The translations under genes and the position numbers were made by a program. A model generated the notes under the pieces. It was not told where the DNA came from. It did no database searches and saw only the letters and a list, made by a program, of their open reading frames with translations. From Meghimatium bilineatum (taxonomy: Eukaryota; Mollusca; Gastropoda; Stylommatophora; Philomycidae), in the NCBI GenBank assembly GCA_034231615.1, contig CM067298.1:66483591-66547590 (forward strand): 64,000 nt of DNA, in the 5' to 3' direction. This document shows, one piece after another, positions 22,030 to 33,795 of the stretch (the first letter of the stretch is position 1; each line of letters begins with the position of its first letter).

Positions 22030-23200
22030 TGTGTTTATTATTGATGTATATCAAGTGACATATTCTTTCCAGAATGTTGTCTTCGTCATAGATACTCTGA
22101 ATGCCTTTCAGTTCCGGGCAAGCACGTCTGCATTGGCCAAAGACATGTGCATACATTCTGCGATGTCGCCGGTCCATCGTCTTCTTGGTCTTCCTCTTTT
22201 TCTCCTACCCGGCACTCTGACCTCTAGAATCAGCCTTTTGATACCATCATGTCGCTTTAAGTGTCCAAAATACTGTAGCTTCCTTCTTATGATGGTATTT
22301 AGAAGCCACCCTTTGTTTAGTTTCAGTAATTTCAAAACTTCAATGTTCTTTTTCTCTGTCCATGATATTCATAGGATCTTTCTGTGCACTTCATTTCAAA
22401 TGAATTTATTCTTTTGGATATTGTCTTGTTTAAACTCCAAGTTGCCACTGGGAAAACACATAATCTCAAAAGGGTTACTTTAGTATCGTTATTACTGCTT
22501 TGCCATAACTTTCTCATTTGTGTTAATTTTAGTCTTGCAATTGTGAGTCTTCTTCTAATCTCGACTGAACAATCTCCAGAACTGTTTATATTTGCTCCCA
22601 GATATTCAAATTTGTTTACACATTCTAGTTCTATATTGTCTATGTTGATTATTGGTTTGATCTTTGTTTTGTCTGTTGTCATAATTTTTGTTTTCTGTGC
22701 GTTTAGGTATAGATTTTGGATCTCCCTGTATTTCTTTGTTGTTGTGATAAGCTGTTTTAGTCCCTCAGAATGTGTAGTAAGGAGGACTGTGTCATCTGCA
22801 TATCTTATTTCTGGAATCTTGTACCCCCCGATATTTATTGGATGAAACTCATGTTCTTCTAGTTCTTCTTACATTTCGCATTATATTCTCTTATAGATGT
22901 TAAAAATATAAGGGGATAGAGTGCACCCCTGTCTCACTCCACTTTGAACAGCGAACCATTCAGATGTTTCTCCCTCCACTCTTACTGCTGCTTGTAGTTC
23001 ATGATATAGTGCTTCTATAAGATGTATTAGATGTTTGGGGAAGCCCATGTCTCCCATGATGGACCATAGCTGGTGATGTTTAACACAATCAAATGCCTTA
23101 GTGTAGCCTGTGAAACACATGTAGATCTAAGCTGTATTATCTAAATTTCTCAATTATATTCCTCATGTTGAATATGTGGTCTCTTGTTCATCTTCCTGCT
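22030..23200 (-). pseudogene. LINE B (RTE-like), RT palm to 3' end, inserted in LINE A
   Basis: From right to left on the minus strand: TRDHIFNMRNIIEKFR, a palm block CFTGYTKAFDCVKHHQLW, GVRQGCTLSPYIFNIY, a YAxDTVLL-like site, NKFEYLGANINSSGDC, and a tail YFGHLKRHDG...RRKRGRPRRRWTGD. These are RTE reverse-transcriptase motifs, with the second aspartate pair altered and several stops and frame changes. No endonuclease domain is present, so it is 5'-truncated. A related plus-strand fragment lies at 39330-39825. Confidence 0.85.
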
Positions 23201-24140
23201 CGAAATTATTGATGGAGATAGTGATATTTCTTTCTACTGCCATTATTTTGGTCTTTTCTATATTAATCGTTATGCTGAATTTTTGACATGTTGTGTTCAT
23301 CTGTTCATTGTGACACATCTGTTCATATGGTCTTGTAATTGTTCTTCTGATGTCGCTATTAGTACTTGGTCGTCTGCAAAGAGTAATTCATTCAATTTGT
23401 GTTTTATGTTATCTTCTTCATTATTTTACTTGTTATTTTACAAATGTGGTCGATATATGTTAAAAAAAGTAGAGGGGATAGGACACACCCCTGGCAAACT
23501 CCTGATTGAATTTGGAACTTATTGGACACTCCTGCATTTGTTTTTATTCACATTGGCTATTAGCATAAATGTCCTTGCATATATTGATTAAATGTTCTGG
23601 TACTCCGTAAATGTTCTGGTATTCTGTATATTGATAGTGTTTTTCCATAGTTTTTGCCTGTCTACTCTGTCGAAGGCCTTTTCTCGGCCGATGAATGTGA
23701 TGTATAATTATTTGTTATTTTCTGTGGCTCTTTCTGTTAGCTGTCTAAGTGTAAAGATAGCATCTGTACAGCTATTGTTCTTACGGAAACCCATTCGGGT
23801 GTTTTTAAGTTGTAATTCAATGTATGGTCGTAATCGTTGTTCTAATATTTTGTTAAAAATATTTCCTGCGTGACTTAGTAAGGATATCCCTCTGTATTTT
23901 GTGCAGTCTCTCTTACTGCCTTTTTCCTTCCATATTGAAATGATTGTCGTGTTTCTCCAGTCTTCTGGTGTTTCTTGTTTCTTCCATATTACATTGAAAA
24001 GCCTGTGTAGCCATTTTTCCCAGCTCCTGTTCTCTGCTGCTGCTTTGATAAGTTCTGTTTGTATATCTACATATTTGTAGTACTGGTATATAATTAGTTT
24101 TAGATATTTCCAACAATAATAATAACTTCTCTATCACCTG
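23201..24140 (-). pseudogene. LINE A reverse-transcriptase part, upstream of nested LINE B
   Basis: Minus-strand frames carry ILLSHAGNIFNKILEQRLRP, GFRKNNSCTDAIFTLRQL, a degraded palm A region (EKAFDRVDRQKLW), and a CRRPSTN-like remnant of the YxDD region. The frame breaks near 23200, where LINE B begins. Upstream of 24140 it is truncated. Confidence 0.78.
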
Positions 24141-24309
24141 TTATTCAATTAATGCTTTATATAAATGTTATATTAGATCCACTGTACCTTTGTAAGATCT
24201 TACTAGTCCTAGATGTTTCTGACAACACTAATAACTGCCAAATCAAGCATTATTAACAGCATGTTTTACAGAAAACGTATATTAAATTTAGACATTTGCA
24301 TTGTTTTAA

Positions 24310-24461
24310 TCAGCTGAAGACAGATGTGTCAGGCCATTGGAGCAAATAAAAGGGAACAACACATTTCCATTCACTAGACTACATCCTGCTGGAAATCTAG
24401 TAGGACCATTGTCCTGCTATAAGAGCAATCCAGTGGGAGTTTGAGAATGAATAGTGAAGAA
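24310..24461 (+). repeat. SINE-2 copy
   Basis: Sequence from GACAGATGTGTCAGGCCATTGG to GTTTGAGAATGAATAGTGAAG matches SINE-2. No clear target duplication is seen. Confidence 0.8.
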
Positions 24462-25039
24462 GTATTATTTTAAAAATAAATAACTTCCCTATTTATTTGG
24501 TTGTTTCAGTAAAAAAAAGGGGGGGGGGATATGGAGGAGACGGTAATTTTTTTTAGTTTTGTAAGATTTTTAGTTACTTTTATTCAGAAATTGACGCTTA
24601 ATTTTGATACCTTTGAAACTCATTGAAAAACAATTTATATACATCAAACACAATGGTGATCAATTTTATTTAATGAGGAAAGGCAATTAATCTGTATTTG
24701 AAGTATTAAACACTACTGATAAAACTTCTTTTTTAGAAGTATTTTTCTGTTATGAATGAGGAAAACAATTATACAAACAACAACATATTTACAAAAACTG
24801 TAACAGCATCAGCCTCCGTTATACCAGAAGTAATTGTCCTATATGCTACGTTGTGCTTGGCAATAATTTTACCACTTGTATTACCTATAAAACCCCAGTC
24901 AGATTTGACAATTGTTTTGTATTCTAAATTTTAGTCATAGTATTTACCACATTTATTTCTCCGCATTTCAGTTCTGCCAGGATGTTATCTACACTAGGTG
25001 TAAGTGATTTCCATTAAATGTTTATATTTCTTCTTTATA
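24462..25039. other. Intron, AT-rich with an A8G10 run
   Basis: A poly-A/poly-G run occurs at about 24511-24528. There is no recognised exon or transposon. Confidence 0.4.
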
Positions 25040-26745
25040 AATAAACAAAAACATCAGAAGGAATATGAAACAAGCACAAGAAGTGTGGCTAGAGGAACAA
25101 TGCGAAACCATCAATGAAGGTGTCAAACATGGAAACAGTAAGGTGGCATATGACGCTATAAGAAAGATAACACAACCAAAAAGACCACAGATATCTACGA
25201 TACAAGACAATCATGGAAAGATACTCAATGAAACAACTTGAACAGATATAGTGAAAAGATGGACAGAGTATTGCAAGGAGTTGTATAACTGCAAGTGTAA
25301 TCCTGACTACATGATATTAGAGAATTCTGAACTAAACAACAGAGAAATAGGAAATGCAGAAATTCTAGTAGATGAAATAAAAGAGGCCGTACGAACATTG
25401 AAAGGAGGGAAGTCACCTGATATAGACAAAATTCCAGCAGAACTGTTGAAATACGGGAGCATTAATGTGGTAAATATTATGACCAAAATATGCCAAAATA
25501 TATGGAGCACAAGACAATGGTCCACTGATTGGACACAATGACTAATAATACCGATTCCCAAGAAAGGAAATTGATAGTGTGTACGAATTACAGAACAATT
25601 AGCCTTTATAACGCACCCCAGTCAAGTGATGCTCAAAATACTACTTAACAGAATAAAACATAAGTCGGAAGAAATAATTGCAGAAAGCAAGCTGGCTTCA
25701 GAGCAAACAGAAGCACTGTTGAACAAATATTTAACATCCAAACACTAATCGAAAAACATATTCAGCACCAACCACAACTTCATTGACTTTACAAAGGCCT
25801 TTGACCGTGTTTGGCATGATGGTCTGTGGCACATACTGAGACAATTTAATTTTGACACCACAATTATAGACATTATTGAAGCTCTGTACAAAAATGCAAA
25901 TAGTGTTGTCTTGTCAAACAATACAATTGGAGAGTTCTTCAAAACAAATGTGGGAGTTTGACAGGGATGCATAATGTCCCCAGTACTTTTAACATACCGG
26001 TATACTTAGAGCACATCATACAAGAGACATTACATGATTACAACACGTCTATATTGATCGGAGGTCGCCCTATTTGCAACTTGCTATGATAATGTTAAAT
26101 ATTTATGATGATATTGATCTTATAGCTGGGTCAGAACAAGCATTGCAAGAGTTAACAGCAAAGTTGGAAAAAGTTACCAGCAAGTACGGAATGGAAATCA
26201 ATACATATAAGAGCAAAATCTTGGTCAACAGCAGAGACACAGAAAACTAGGCTAATATCATGATGAATGGATATAAGCTTGAGGTGGTGAATACCTTCAA
26301 ATACCTCGGATCCAGTATATGCAGCGATGGTAAATGCAAAGCAGAACTAAAAATAAGGCTGGAGATGGCTTTAGCGTCCTTGTCAAGGCTAACTGTGATT
26401 TGGAAAAGCAACATCAGTGTTGGCATGAAAATCAAACTGTGTAAGTTACAGATGCTTTCTGTTGTGTTGTATGGTTGTGAGAGTTGGACACTCACAGTGG
26501 ACATGGAAAGAAGATTACAGGCTTTCAAGTACAAATGCTACAGAATTATTCTATGAATTTCCTATAGGGAACATAAGACCAATGTGTACGTAAGAAATAA
26601 AGTAGAGATGTGTGCAGGTGTTCAGGAGCCATTTCTTTCAATAGTGAATTCAATAGGATAGAATTCGCTTGAGGACACTGTGTGCTGAAGCATCCAATGT
26701 GGTACTCCTAGGACCCTAATGGGTTACGGGTTTAGTGAGTGATGG
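25040..26745 (+). pseudogene. LINE C (RTE-like), longest copy, linker through RT to tail
   Basis: Pieces in changing plus frames follow the order of an RTE polyprotein. The linker has RWTEYCKELYNCK and KEAVRTLKGGKSPDIDKIPAELLKYG. The palm region has QAGFRANRSTVEQIF and a broken FDRVWHDG block. A damaged acidic site follows (DDIDLIAGSEQALQEL, where a YADD would be expected), then SKYGMEIN, VVNTFKYLGSSICSDG, VVLYGCESWTLT and RRLQAFKYKCYRIIL. The endonuclease domain is missing. The tail ends GGGTTACGGGTTTAGTGA. It is non-functional. Confidence 0.85.
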
Positions 26746-28465
26746 ACACCCATTTTAAAAATGGGAACATGACACTATGATTGTTAGACAAAATAATGAA
26801 TAAAATCAATTAAAATGAATAAGTGGTCTGCTATATCACTACATTCTGCTGTTTTCTGACTTATTTACATTAAGTGCTACTGATTTTTTTGATTTTTTTT
26901 TTTGGGGGGGGGGGGTGGGGAGAGACAGCTGTGCTATATTTCTACCCTTGAAACACTGTCAAATTATATTAAAAATCAAACACTAACTTTTCAAAAGATC
27001 TAGTTCATTAACAGGAACATTTACATAACTGTAATATCTTAATATTCATAATGCTACTGCAGGTAAGAAGCAAATGGAAATTCTATTTACTAATGATGTC
27101 AAACTAGTGTCTGTGTATATCTTATATGGCATAATGGTCTTGGTATTCTCAGCCTGGTCCTAAGGGACGACAGATATATCTTGATTACTTTCAATGAGAG
27201 TGTGATGTCATTGGTAAATGCAATGACAGGATGTGTTACTTAAATTGACAAAGTGAAAACCAGAACTGCTGATTTTTAAATATTTGTATGCTTTTTTGTA
27301 CATGAATATTAAATTCAAAAATAGCATGGGGACTAATCTAGTCCTACTAGTCCAATAACGGTAGCCACTGAATCCAGACATGTCCTGTGAGTACCAAATG
27401 ATATCATTGTATGCTGTAGTTACAAACAGCAAATATGAATAAACATTTAATGAAAATCAGATATAATGAGCAGAAAGTCTCGGTCAACTGCAGAATTTTA
27501 CAGTACTTTAAATATATAAAAAGGAAAATTTACTATGCTAGAGCAAAGAGTAATATGCATCTGTACAAAAATCAGACTAGAAATGCTATGTTTGAAACAC
27601 CTGGTCCCCATACTTACAGCAATGTATTTCTATAACAGCTTATACATAATCAGTACATCTCATTATTCAGTAAAATCATTTGTATGTTTATAATATTAAT
27701 TGAAGAATATCCTGCATAAAACAATGCTTTTCAACTATTTATTAAACTTTTAGGCACCACTAATACTTAAATCCTATTGCTATTGGGACTAGCTGCTGTC
27801 ATACCATAAATATGTTCAAGCACACTGACTTTCACTCTTTACCACCAAGCCAACATTTGTATGTTTACTTTCAATAAAATGTCTGCTTCTCTTTCATTTG
27901 ACATTATCTAAACCATACACAGTGAAATATTTCAAACCAAAAAAATCTTCAGTTCATGATTAATGTCTACAAGTAAATTTTCCAGTTACATTCATTCAAA
28001 ATATTTCACAGAAAAACATGAAAACTGACAACATGCAACATTTTCATGACCACATCTTCAATAAAGCTTATGAGAGTGTTGTCTAGATAGGTATATGCTT
28101 TGAGTGGTCTGATGCTATTTTTCTTTCATTTTGATATGGGGATTGGAATGTGGATTGTTCATGGCAGGCTAAAACAAGACCTGCTTTCTTTGTGCTGATG
28201 GTGAAGCACAGGTTATCACAGGAAAACAAAATGAAAAACAAGACTTCAACAAAAGGATTTATAATAACCTGCAAATTCAACATAGACATGCAGTCATCAT
28301 ACATCATACAGAAGTCCCCTCTTATGTCTTATATTTTAGTTTTTCTTGCAAATTCAGGGGAATGAAGAGTTTGTAGTACAATATATTCAACAAACTCTAT
28401 CCCCCCCCCACCCCCCAAAGTATAACACTGTGTAGACAGAAGGAAGATGGAAACTGTGCACAATA
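26746..28465. other. Intron, AT-rich
   Basis: Poly-T/poly-G (26887-26920) and poly-C (28400-28420) tracts. No exon or transposon recognised. Confidence 0.4.
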
Positions 28466-28466
28466 G

Positions 28467-28555
28467 TCTTCTTCTTCTTTCCTTCCTCTTTTACCCTTTA
28501 CAGGTGTCGAGAGAGGTACAGTTTTCTTGTTCTCACTTTTTTGGCAGCTTCGGGT
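28467..28555 (-). pseudogene. LINE H extreme 3' fragment
   Basis: The reverse complement of this stretch matches the last ~90 bp of the LINE H copy ending at 30768 (GCTGCCAGAAAATCGAGAAC to AGGAAGGAAAGAAGAAG). Confidence 0.7.
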
Positions 28556-29619
28556 ACATTACAGTACTCTATGCTAATTTCCAGGCAAGATTTATTATAT
28601 ATGAAAAGCTGTCATGAGTGGAACCACAAGAGACTGACACATTTTTCCACTGAAGCGAAGTTTCCACTTAATCTAGGTGTCCTATGAAAATTTAACCAGA
28701 GACGTGCATGTAACAGAGATAAAATAAAATACCCAGGTAGTTGAAAGAAAGGTTTCATACCTCCATAATTTTTTACGGCCACAGCTCTCATATAACCAAA
28801 TTAAGACTAATGTCCACTTTTGAAAGGAGTAATCCATAACATAAGAGGTACATTCTTTATTTTCTATTATCACTGTACTCATGTATCTATTCACACTATC
28901 ATTGAACACATGCAAACTTGACAGTGAACACAAGCTTCCAAGTTTTTATTTAGGCGTTACAAGTGTTTTCTGCACACAATGTACACTCTTGATTAACTTT
29001 CCACAAAGACTTCAACCAGTGAAATCACACTAAGCATATCTGAATCCTTCCATTGTAGAGAAAATTGCTGTAGTTCTTTTAAACTTTTGACATTATCTTG
29101 GTAAGTAATCACTATATACTTTTATTCTTCCAATACAATTTCATTTTCCTCCTCTTCTTGTTTCCCCTCTATCTTGTCCTCTTCTTTCTGATTCTCTGGC
29201 AGTTGTTGAAAGGTTTAGATTGCAGAAAGGTGTCATAAGACCCTGCTCTCTTATTTTGCTACTAAGGCAAGTATAACTGTCTGATCTATTTGTATAAAGA
29301 CTTCATGGTCTCAAAATTCTTTGATATTTTCCTAGGTTATTCTGGGTCATAAAGGGTTATTTTCCATTTCTGTATTAGACAGTTTTCACTTAATCCAGGA
29401 AATTTAACATGTTTTTCAGCTAACACATCACATAATAGGAAAATTTTTATCCACTGAAGACAAATTTCTTCTTTGAAGACAAAAAAAAGATGGATGGTCT
29501 GCTCAAGACAGGTTTTTCTGTATATGCTTAAAGATCATCTGCAGACACAAACGATATTTCTAGTACCCTCTAACACAATATTTTCTGTGTAAGTTTAGCC
29601 ACTCAGTCGAAGGATTCTT
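28556..29619. other. Intron, AT-rich
   Basis: Nothing recognisable. A pyrimidine-rich patch occurs near 29140-29200. Confidence 0.4.
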
Positions 29620-29875
29620 CTGCCTTCATTCTCAAACATGCTGGATAGCAGGATGTAGTCTAGAGAACAGAATATGTTGTGCAATAATTTATATCTTGGC
29701 TGCAATCTGTTCTTTTCAACCTGACAAATCCAATTTCAACATGACTTTAGGATGACTGATCTGTGGGATGTGACAGCTACCGGGTATTTCTAAATCCAAA
29801 TTTCCTTTGTTTCTATTTTAGCAGTGATAATAGTATTTTGCTTCCTTTTCTAGACCCAACAACACACAGATATCT
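29620..29875 (-). repeat. SINE-1, diverged copy
   Basis: Blocks GCCTTCATTCTCAAACATGC, GGATGTAGTCTAGAGAACAG and CCTGACAAATCCAATTTCAAC match SINE-1 in reverse. Confidence 0.7.
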
Positions 29876-30059
29876 CTAGTTAGTAGACATGTATTCATGT
29901 GTGTCTTGTGGATATGGTCAAATGAACAGGTATGGATTTACTTCTAGGTCAACTCTCTGACTTTCTCTTCTCTACTGTTTGGTTTTTATGTTTACTGAGA
30001 ATTTGTATATACCACTTCAACACTTGTCTTTATCTACAACTATTTCTGTTACTATTTAT

Positions 30060-30215
30060 TAAAGAGTTTCACATAATTCTTTTTACACTCCCATTCCCTA
30101 CTAAATGGGGAATCAACTCACCACCCAACCCGTCTCAGTAGCTTCTTATGATATGCATGACAGGTCACAATTTTACTATTCTTTGCTTTCTTCTCACGCC
30201 TTAGTAAAACATGGA
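30060..30215 (-). repeat. SINE-1 5'-end fragment
   Basis: Contains GGGGAATCAACTCACCACCC, CTTCTTATGATATGCATGACAGG and ATTCTTTGCTTTCTTCTC, the reverse of the SINE-1 5' half. Confidence 0.5.
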
Positions 30216-30259
30216 TGACTTTAGAATAGAATAATGGAGCAGCAGGTCATGCTGGTACA

Positions 30260-30768
30260 TTCGTTATAGCAAAGCGAATCAAATACTGGGTCAATTATCC
30301 CCAGTATTTTATTTATTGCAACGCAAAATTCTACCAATGTCAACAAAAAACATCAAATCCAAATTATCTTCATTCCAACCCTGTGCTACCAAATGTCAAA
30401 CATGGTCCTTGAAAGATGTCTGAGAAAAGTCACAGAAGTGACCAGAAGACACAGAATTAGAAACGATGTCATAAGAGAAAGAGTGGGTGTCATATCAATT
30501 CTACAATACATACAAAACCAACAGATACAATGGTTTGGTCATCTGGAAAGAATGCCACGTGATTGATTAGTTTATAAAGCATATATGAAGAGAGGAGAAG
30601 CAGAAAGAAGAGCTAGGGGTAGACCTAGAGCACACTGGATCGACAACATCAAAGAGACATTACACGAACACCAAATAACATTATCTGAAGCTGCCAGAAA
30701 ATCGAGAACAAGAACATTTTATCTCGCTCGACACCCGTAAAGGGTAAAAGAGGAAGGAAAGAAGAAGA
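30260..30768 (+). pseudogene. LINE H 3' fragment with target duplication
   Basis: AGGTCATGCTGGTACA (30244-30259) and AGGTCATGCCGGTGCA (30769-30784) form a 16-bp duplication with two differences, bounding 509 bp. Frames give CLRKVTEVTRRHRIRNDVIR, IQNQQIQWFGHLERM and RRARGRPRAHWIDNIKETL, an RTE-like C-terminus, and the element ends (GAA)n. The (GAA)n tail resembles that of SINE-1. Confidence 0.82.
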
Positions 30769-30805
30769 AGGTCATGCCGGTGCACAAACACACACTTTAT
30801 GTATT

Positions 30806-30970
30806 GTTGTTTGCGTTCATTCTGAAATTCTCACTGAATCTTTCTTGTTGCAGAACAGAGGTCCTGCTAGATTTCCACAGATGTAGTTCAGAGAATGGAA
30901 ATGCATTGTGCCATCATTTTATTTTGTCCCAGTGTCCTGGCACATCCGTCTTCGGCGTGCCACTTCATAT
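30806..30970 (-). repeat. SINE-2 copy
   Basis: Reverse SINE-2: GCGTTCATTCTGAAATTCTC, GGTCCTGCTAGATTTCC and CACATCCGTCTTCGGCGTGCC. Confidence 0.75.
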
Positions 30971-31184
30971 TAAAAGTTCCTGACTTCCACATGGGGTAAG
31001 TACACAGATACCAACAGAATTCATTCCCTACACAGTTAAATAGTGGAATACTTACAAACACATGTTTAAAAGATTTATGGCATTGAACCACAGTGCAGGT
31101 GAGCTTCAGCATAAGAGCCCAAATGCTGCTAGAACCATAAGATATAATAATGCCAAAAGGTATGTTACGATATTCCTTTTTGTC

Positions 31185-31335
31185 TTCAACCTCAAGTTCC
31201 ATAATTTTAGCAGGATGTATGTTGTCCAGACAACAGAATGAGCTGCACTGTGATTTACAGAATGACTTTATTAAGTGAATTTCAGTCCAACACATCTGAC
31301 TGTTGTTTGCCCATCACAAGTGATGATGACCATTT
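31185..31335 (-). repeat. SINE-1 fragment
   Basis: Weak match: AGCAGGATGTATGTTGTCCAGACAACAGAATG and CCAACACATCTGAC. Its limits are uncertain. Confidence 0.45.
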
Positions 31336-31439
31336 GTTACATCCACTTTTAAAATTCAGTTAGTTATGTCCTTGACTATGAGTTTGTAGATGTCTAATAA
31401 GCCCTATTCTGGCCACAAATGTCCTTGGACAGTTCGAGC

Positions 31440-32066
31440 ATGGGATGACCACTGCAGATGGTGTTTGGTATACCCGATAATTTCTAGCTACTCTCTGCTG
31501 TTAAGCTGCTGCATTGCTCCTCTTTTCACAAGGTTCAGCACCATTTTTTTTTACTGTAGAGCACCATGTAGCTCTATTTTATGCAAGTTCTTCCCATATA
31601 TTTTGGTCTATTTCAAAGATTCTCAGTGAGGTCTTTAACGAGTCTGTGTAGTGCTTCTCTTGGCCACTTTGAGAATGTACGCTCTTCTGCAACTCACCAT
31701 AGAGAAGTATCTTTTGCTGGAGATGATCTGGCATACGTACCACATGACTCAGACCTGCCCAATGAATATGTGTCTGCATCAGAATAGTGTCAATGTTAGG
31801 GATACCAGATTAATCAAGAACAGTGGTATCCAGAATCCTGTCTTGCCATCTGATTTTCATAACTTTTCGGAGACAAGTTGTGTGAAAGTGATGGAGCTTT
31901 CTTACATGTCTATACACAATCCATGTTTCACCAGCGAATAACAGCACTGCAAGTACTACTGCTCCATAAACTTTCAGCTTAGTCTGTAAGTCAATGCCAT
32001 ATATTTGTGTACAATCTGACAAAAGTGCTGCTTTCCAAGAGACTCTGGTATACACTTCATCATTAA
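31440..32066 (-). pseudogene. LINE I 3' fragment
   Basis: The minus strand reads VYTRVSWKAALLSDCTQIYG, VLLFAGETWIVYRHVRKL, HTTCLRKVMKIRWQDRILDT and LMQTHIHWAGLSHVVRMPDH, continuing with LYGELQK and KDLTENL across a frameshift. This is the thumb/C-terminal region of a LINE family known in many animals whose tail carries a C2H2 finger. That finger tail is seen in the copy at 48069. Here the tail is lost. Confidence 0.85.
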
Positions 32067-32739
32067 CGCTGAAATTTTGTTATAGTATAATACCTAAGAA
32101 TACGAGTCAAATTTCATGGAAATGAAAATGACTTGCACTGGGTATTTGAATTTAAAAAAGGAAGAGTTTTGCAAAGCATCAACCTCACTCTCGTCTGACT
32201 TTATTTTAAACCAGTTGAAAGACGAATTGAGACGACGAAATGAAGTTTGATACAGTAGATGACCATAGTTTTCTAAGTGTCTCATCATGCTCTATGTAGT
32301 CCATACCTCACTGCTGGAATTTGCCTTATACCTGGTGGGCCAATAAATTATCATGCCACATAGCGTAAATTCACCGAAAATCATACTTTACATGCAATGG
32401 TTGACAAGACCATCATGCTTTTGGAAAGTCTCAGAATAACATCACCAACTTTAGGACTTTCTAACAGACTGTCAGTCGAGCATGGAGTCTGAACATGACT
32501 CAGGCCGTCCACTGGTGAGTAGCCATTACTGAGTTATATAATATATGGTTCAGTGTTGATATTAAAGTAAATTAAGTAAACACATAAACTTCATATTATT
32601 AAATAGAATCATTCTTTATAATAGAAAAGAATACATCCAATTGATAACTTCATCTTATCTGCTCTTGAAAAAAACTTGATATTATCCAAATAATGAAAAT
32701 AATGATAAAAATAATGAGGTAGTGTCAAAGCCAACCACA
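32067..32739. other. Intron, AT-rich
   Basis: No recognised exon. The stretch 32320-32515 is less AT-rich and looks repeat-derived but I cannot assign it. Confidence 0.35.
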
Positions 32740-32840
32740 CATCTGTGGTGTCTCCTTAGGTGCCCCTTATGACATGACAAATGGCAGCGCTATTACTATT
32801 TTTTTGCTCCCCTTTCAACCCCAACAACACGTAAACTAGA
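32740..32840 (-). repeat. SINE-1 5'-end fragment
   Basis: TCCTTAGGTGCCCCTTATGACATG and TTTGCTCCCCTTTCAACCCCAACAACACG match the reverse of the SINE-1 5' third. Confidence 0.6.
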
Positions 32841-32973
32841 GTCAATATGATCTCGACATCATGGGTTTAACAATTTTAAGTAATCTCCATAATTATATGC
32901 ATATGGACAAAGTGTGTTAGTCATTTATTAAAAAAATTATAGCAGGATTAGTAAAGCATCATTAAAAACATAC

Positions 32974-32999
32974 CTTGTTATCGATGCCATCATCTGTAC
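32974..32999 (-). CDS. 26-nt microexon that switches reading phase
   Basis: The minus strand shows an acceptor after a T-rich tract (TTTTTCATTTTATAG), 26 nt of exon, and a donor GTATGT. With one carried-over nucleotide G, it reads G-T-D-D-G-I-D-N-K and ends exactly on a codon boundary. The upstream exons (61272 and 52080) both leave one nucleotide, and all three zinc-finger exons start in phase 0, so this microexon is the adapter that makes them compatible. Skipping it would send each finger exon out of frame into an early stop. The peptide is acidic, resembling a linker. No expression data are available; the call rests on splice sites, phase and position. Confidence 0.65.
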
Positions 33000-33077
33000 C
33001 TATAAAATGAAAAATACAAATTAATTAAAACATGTTCACCAATTGTCTCAAAACATTTGATATTTTATAATATTATA

Positions 33078-33354
33078 CGCCTGTGTGTTGTCGGGACCCT
33101 AAAGGGGAGCAAAGAATAGCAACAGTTTACCTTCCACGCATGTCGTAAAAGGCGACTAAGGAGGTTATGGGATGGAGTTGGCTGTCCCATCCCATATAGG
33201 GTCAGTGACCCAAGGCCATGCTGAAGTCGGATGTGTCAGGCCAAAAGGTGCAGATATCGCAGCAATGCTGTAAACCATGACACAACGCATTCCGTTCTCC
33301 GGACTACATCCTGCTAATCTGCAGGAGTTTGAGAACGAATGCAGAAGAAGAAGA
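33078..33354 (+). repeat. SINE-1, intact copy with target duplication
   Basis: ATATTATA at 33070-33077 and 33355-33362 bounds 277 bp starting CGCCTGTGTGTTGTCGGGAC and ending in (GAA)n. It is about 80 bp from the microexon. Confidence 0.88.
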
Positions 33355-33547
33355 ATATTATAATTTGTTGATTTCCATTTCACATTGAGTGAACATGAAA
33401 TGTGTGCTTATATAGTTAGACAATATAGTTAGAGATTAGGACTGGACATACAGTCAGAAAACAGCAACAACACATAACAAGACAAGCACTTGAATGAAAC
33501 CCACAGAGTAAAAGAGTGTGGAAGTTAAATTTCTTTTTTATCTATGT

Positions 33548-33795
33548 GCGTTCTCAAACTTCTGCAAATTAGCAGGGTAATATTTGGAAAAAGGAATGTG
33601 TTGTATCATGGTTACAGCATGGCTGCAATATTTGCACATTTTGTCCTGACATCCGACTTCAGAATGGCTGCTGACTCATTTTGATCTTCTATGGGATGGG
33701 ACAGCCAACTCCACTCCAAAACTTCCTTAGCCATGTATGGCAGGTAACAATGTCACTATTCTTTGCTCCCCTTTCTTGCCTCAACAACACACATA
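33548..33795 (-). repeat. SINE-1, diverged copy
   Basis: Reverse SINE-1 blocks: TGCGTTCTCAAACTTCTGC, TTGTATCATGGTTACAGC, TGGGATGGGACAGCCAACTC, TTTGCTCCCCTTTCTTGCC. Confidence 0.8.
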
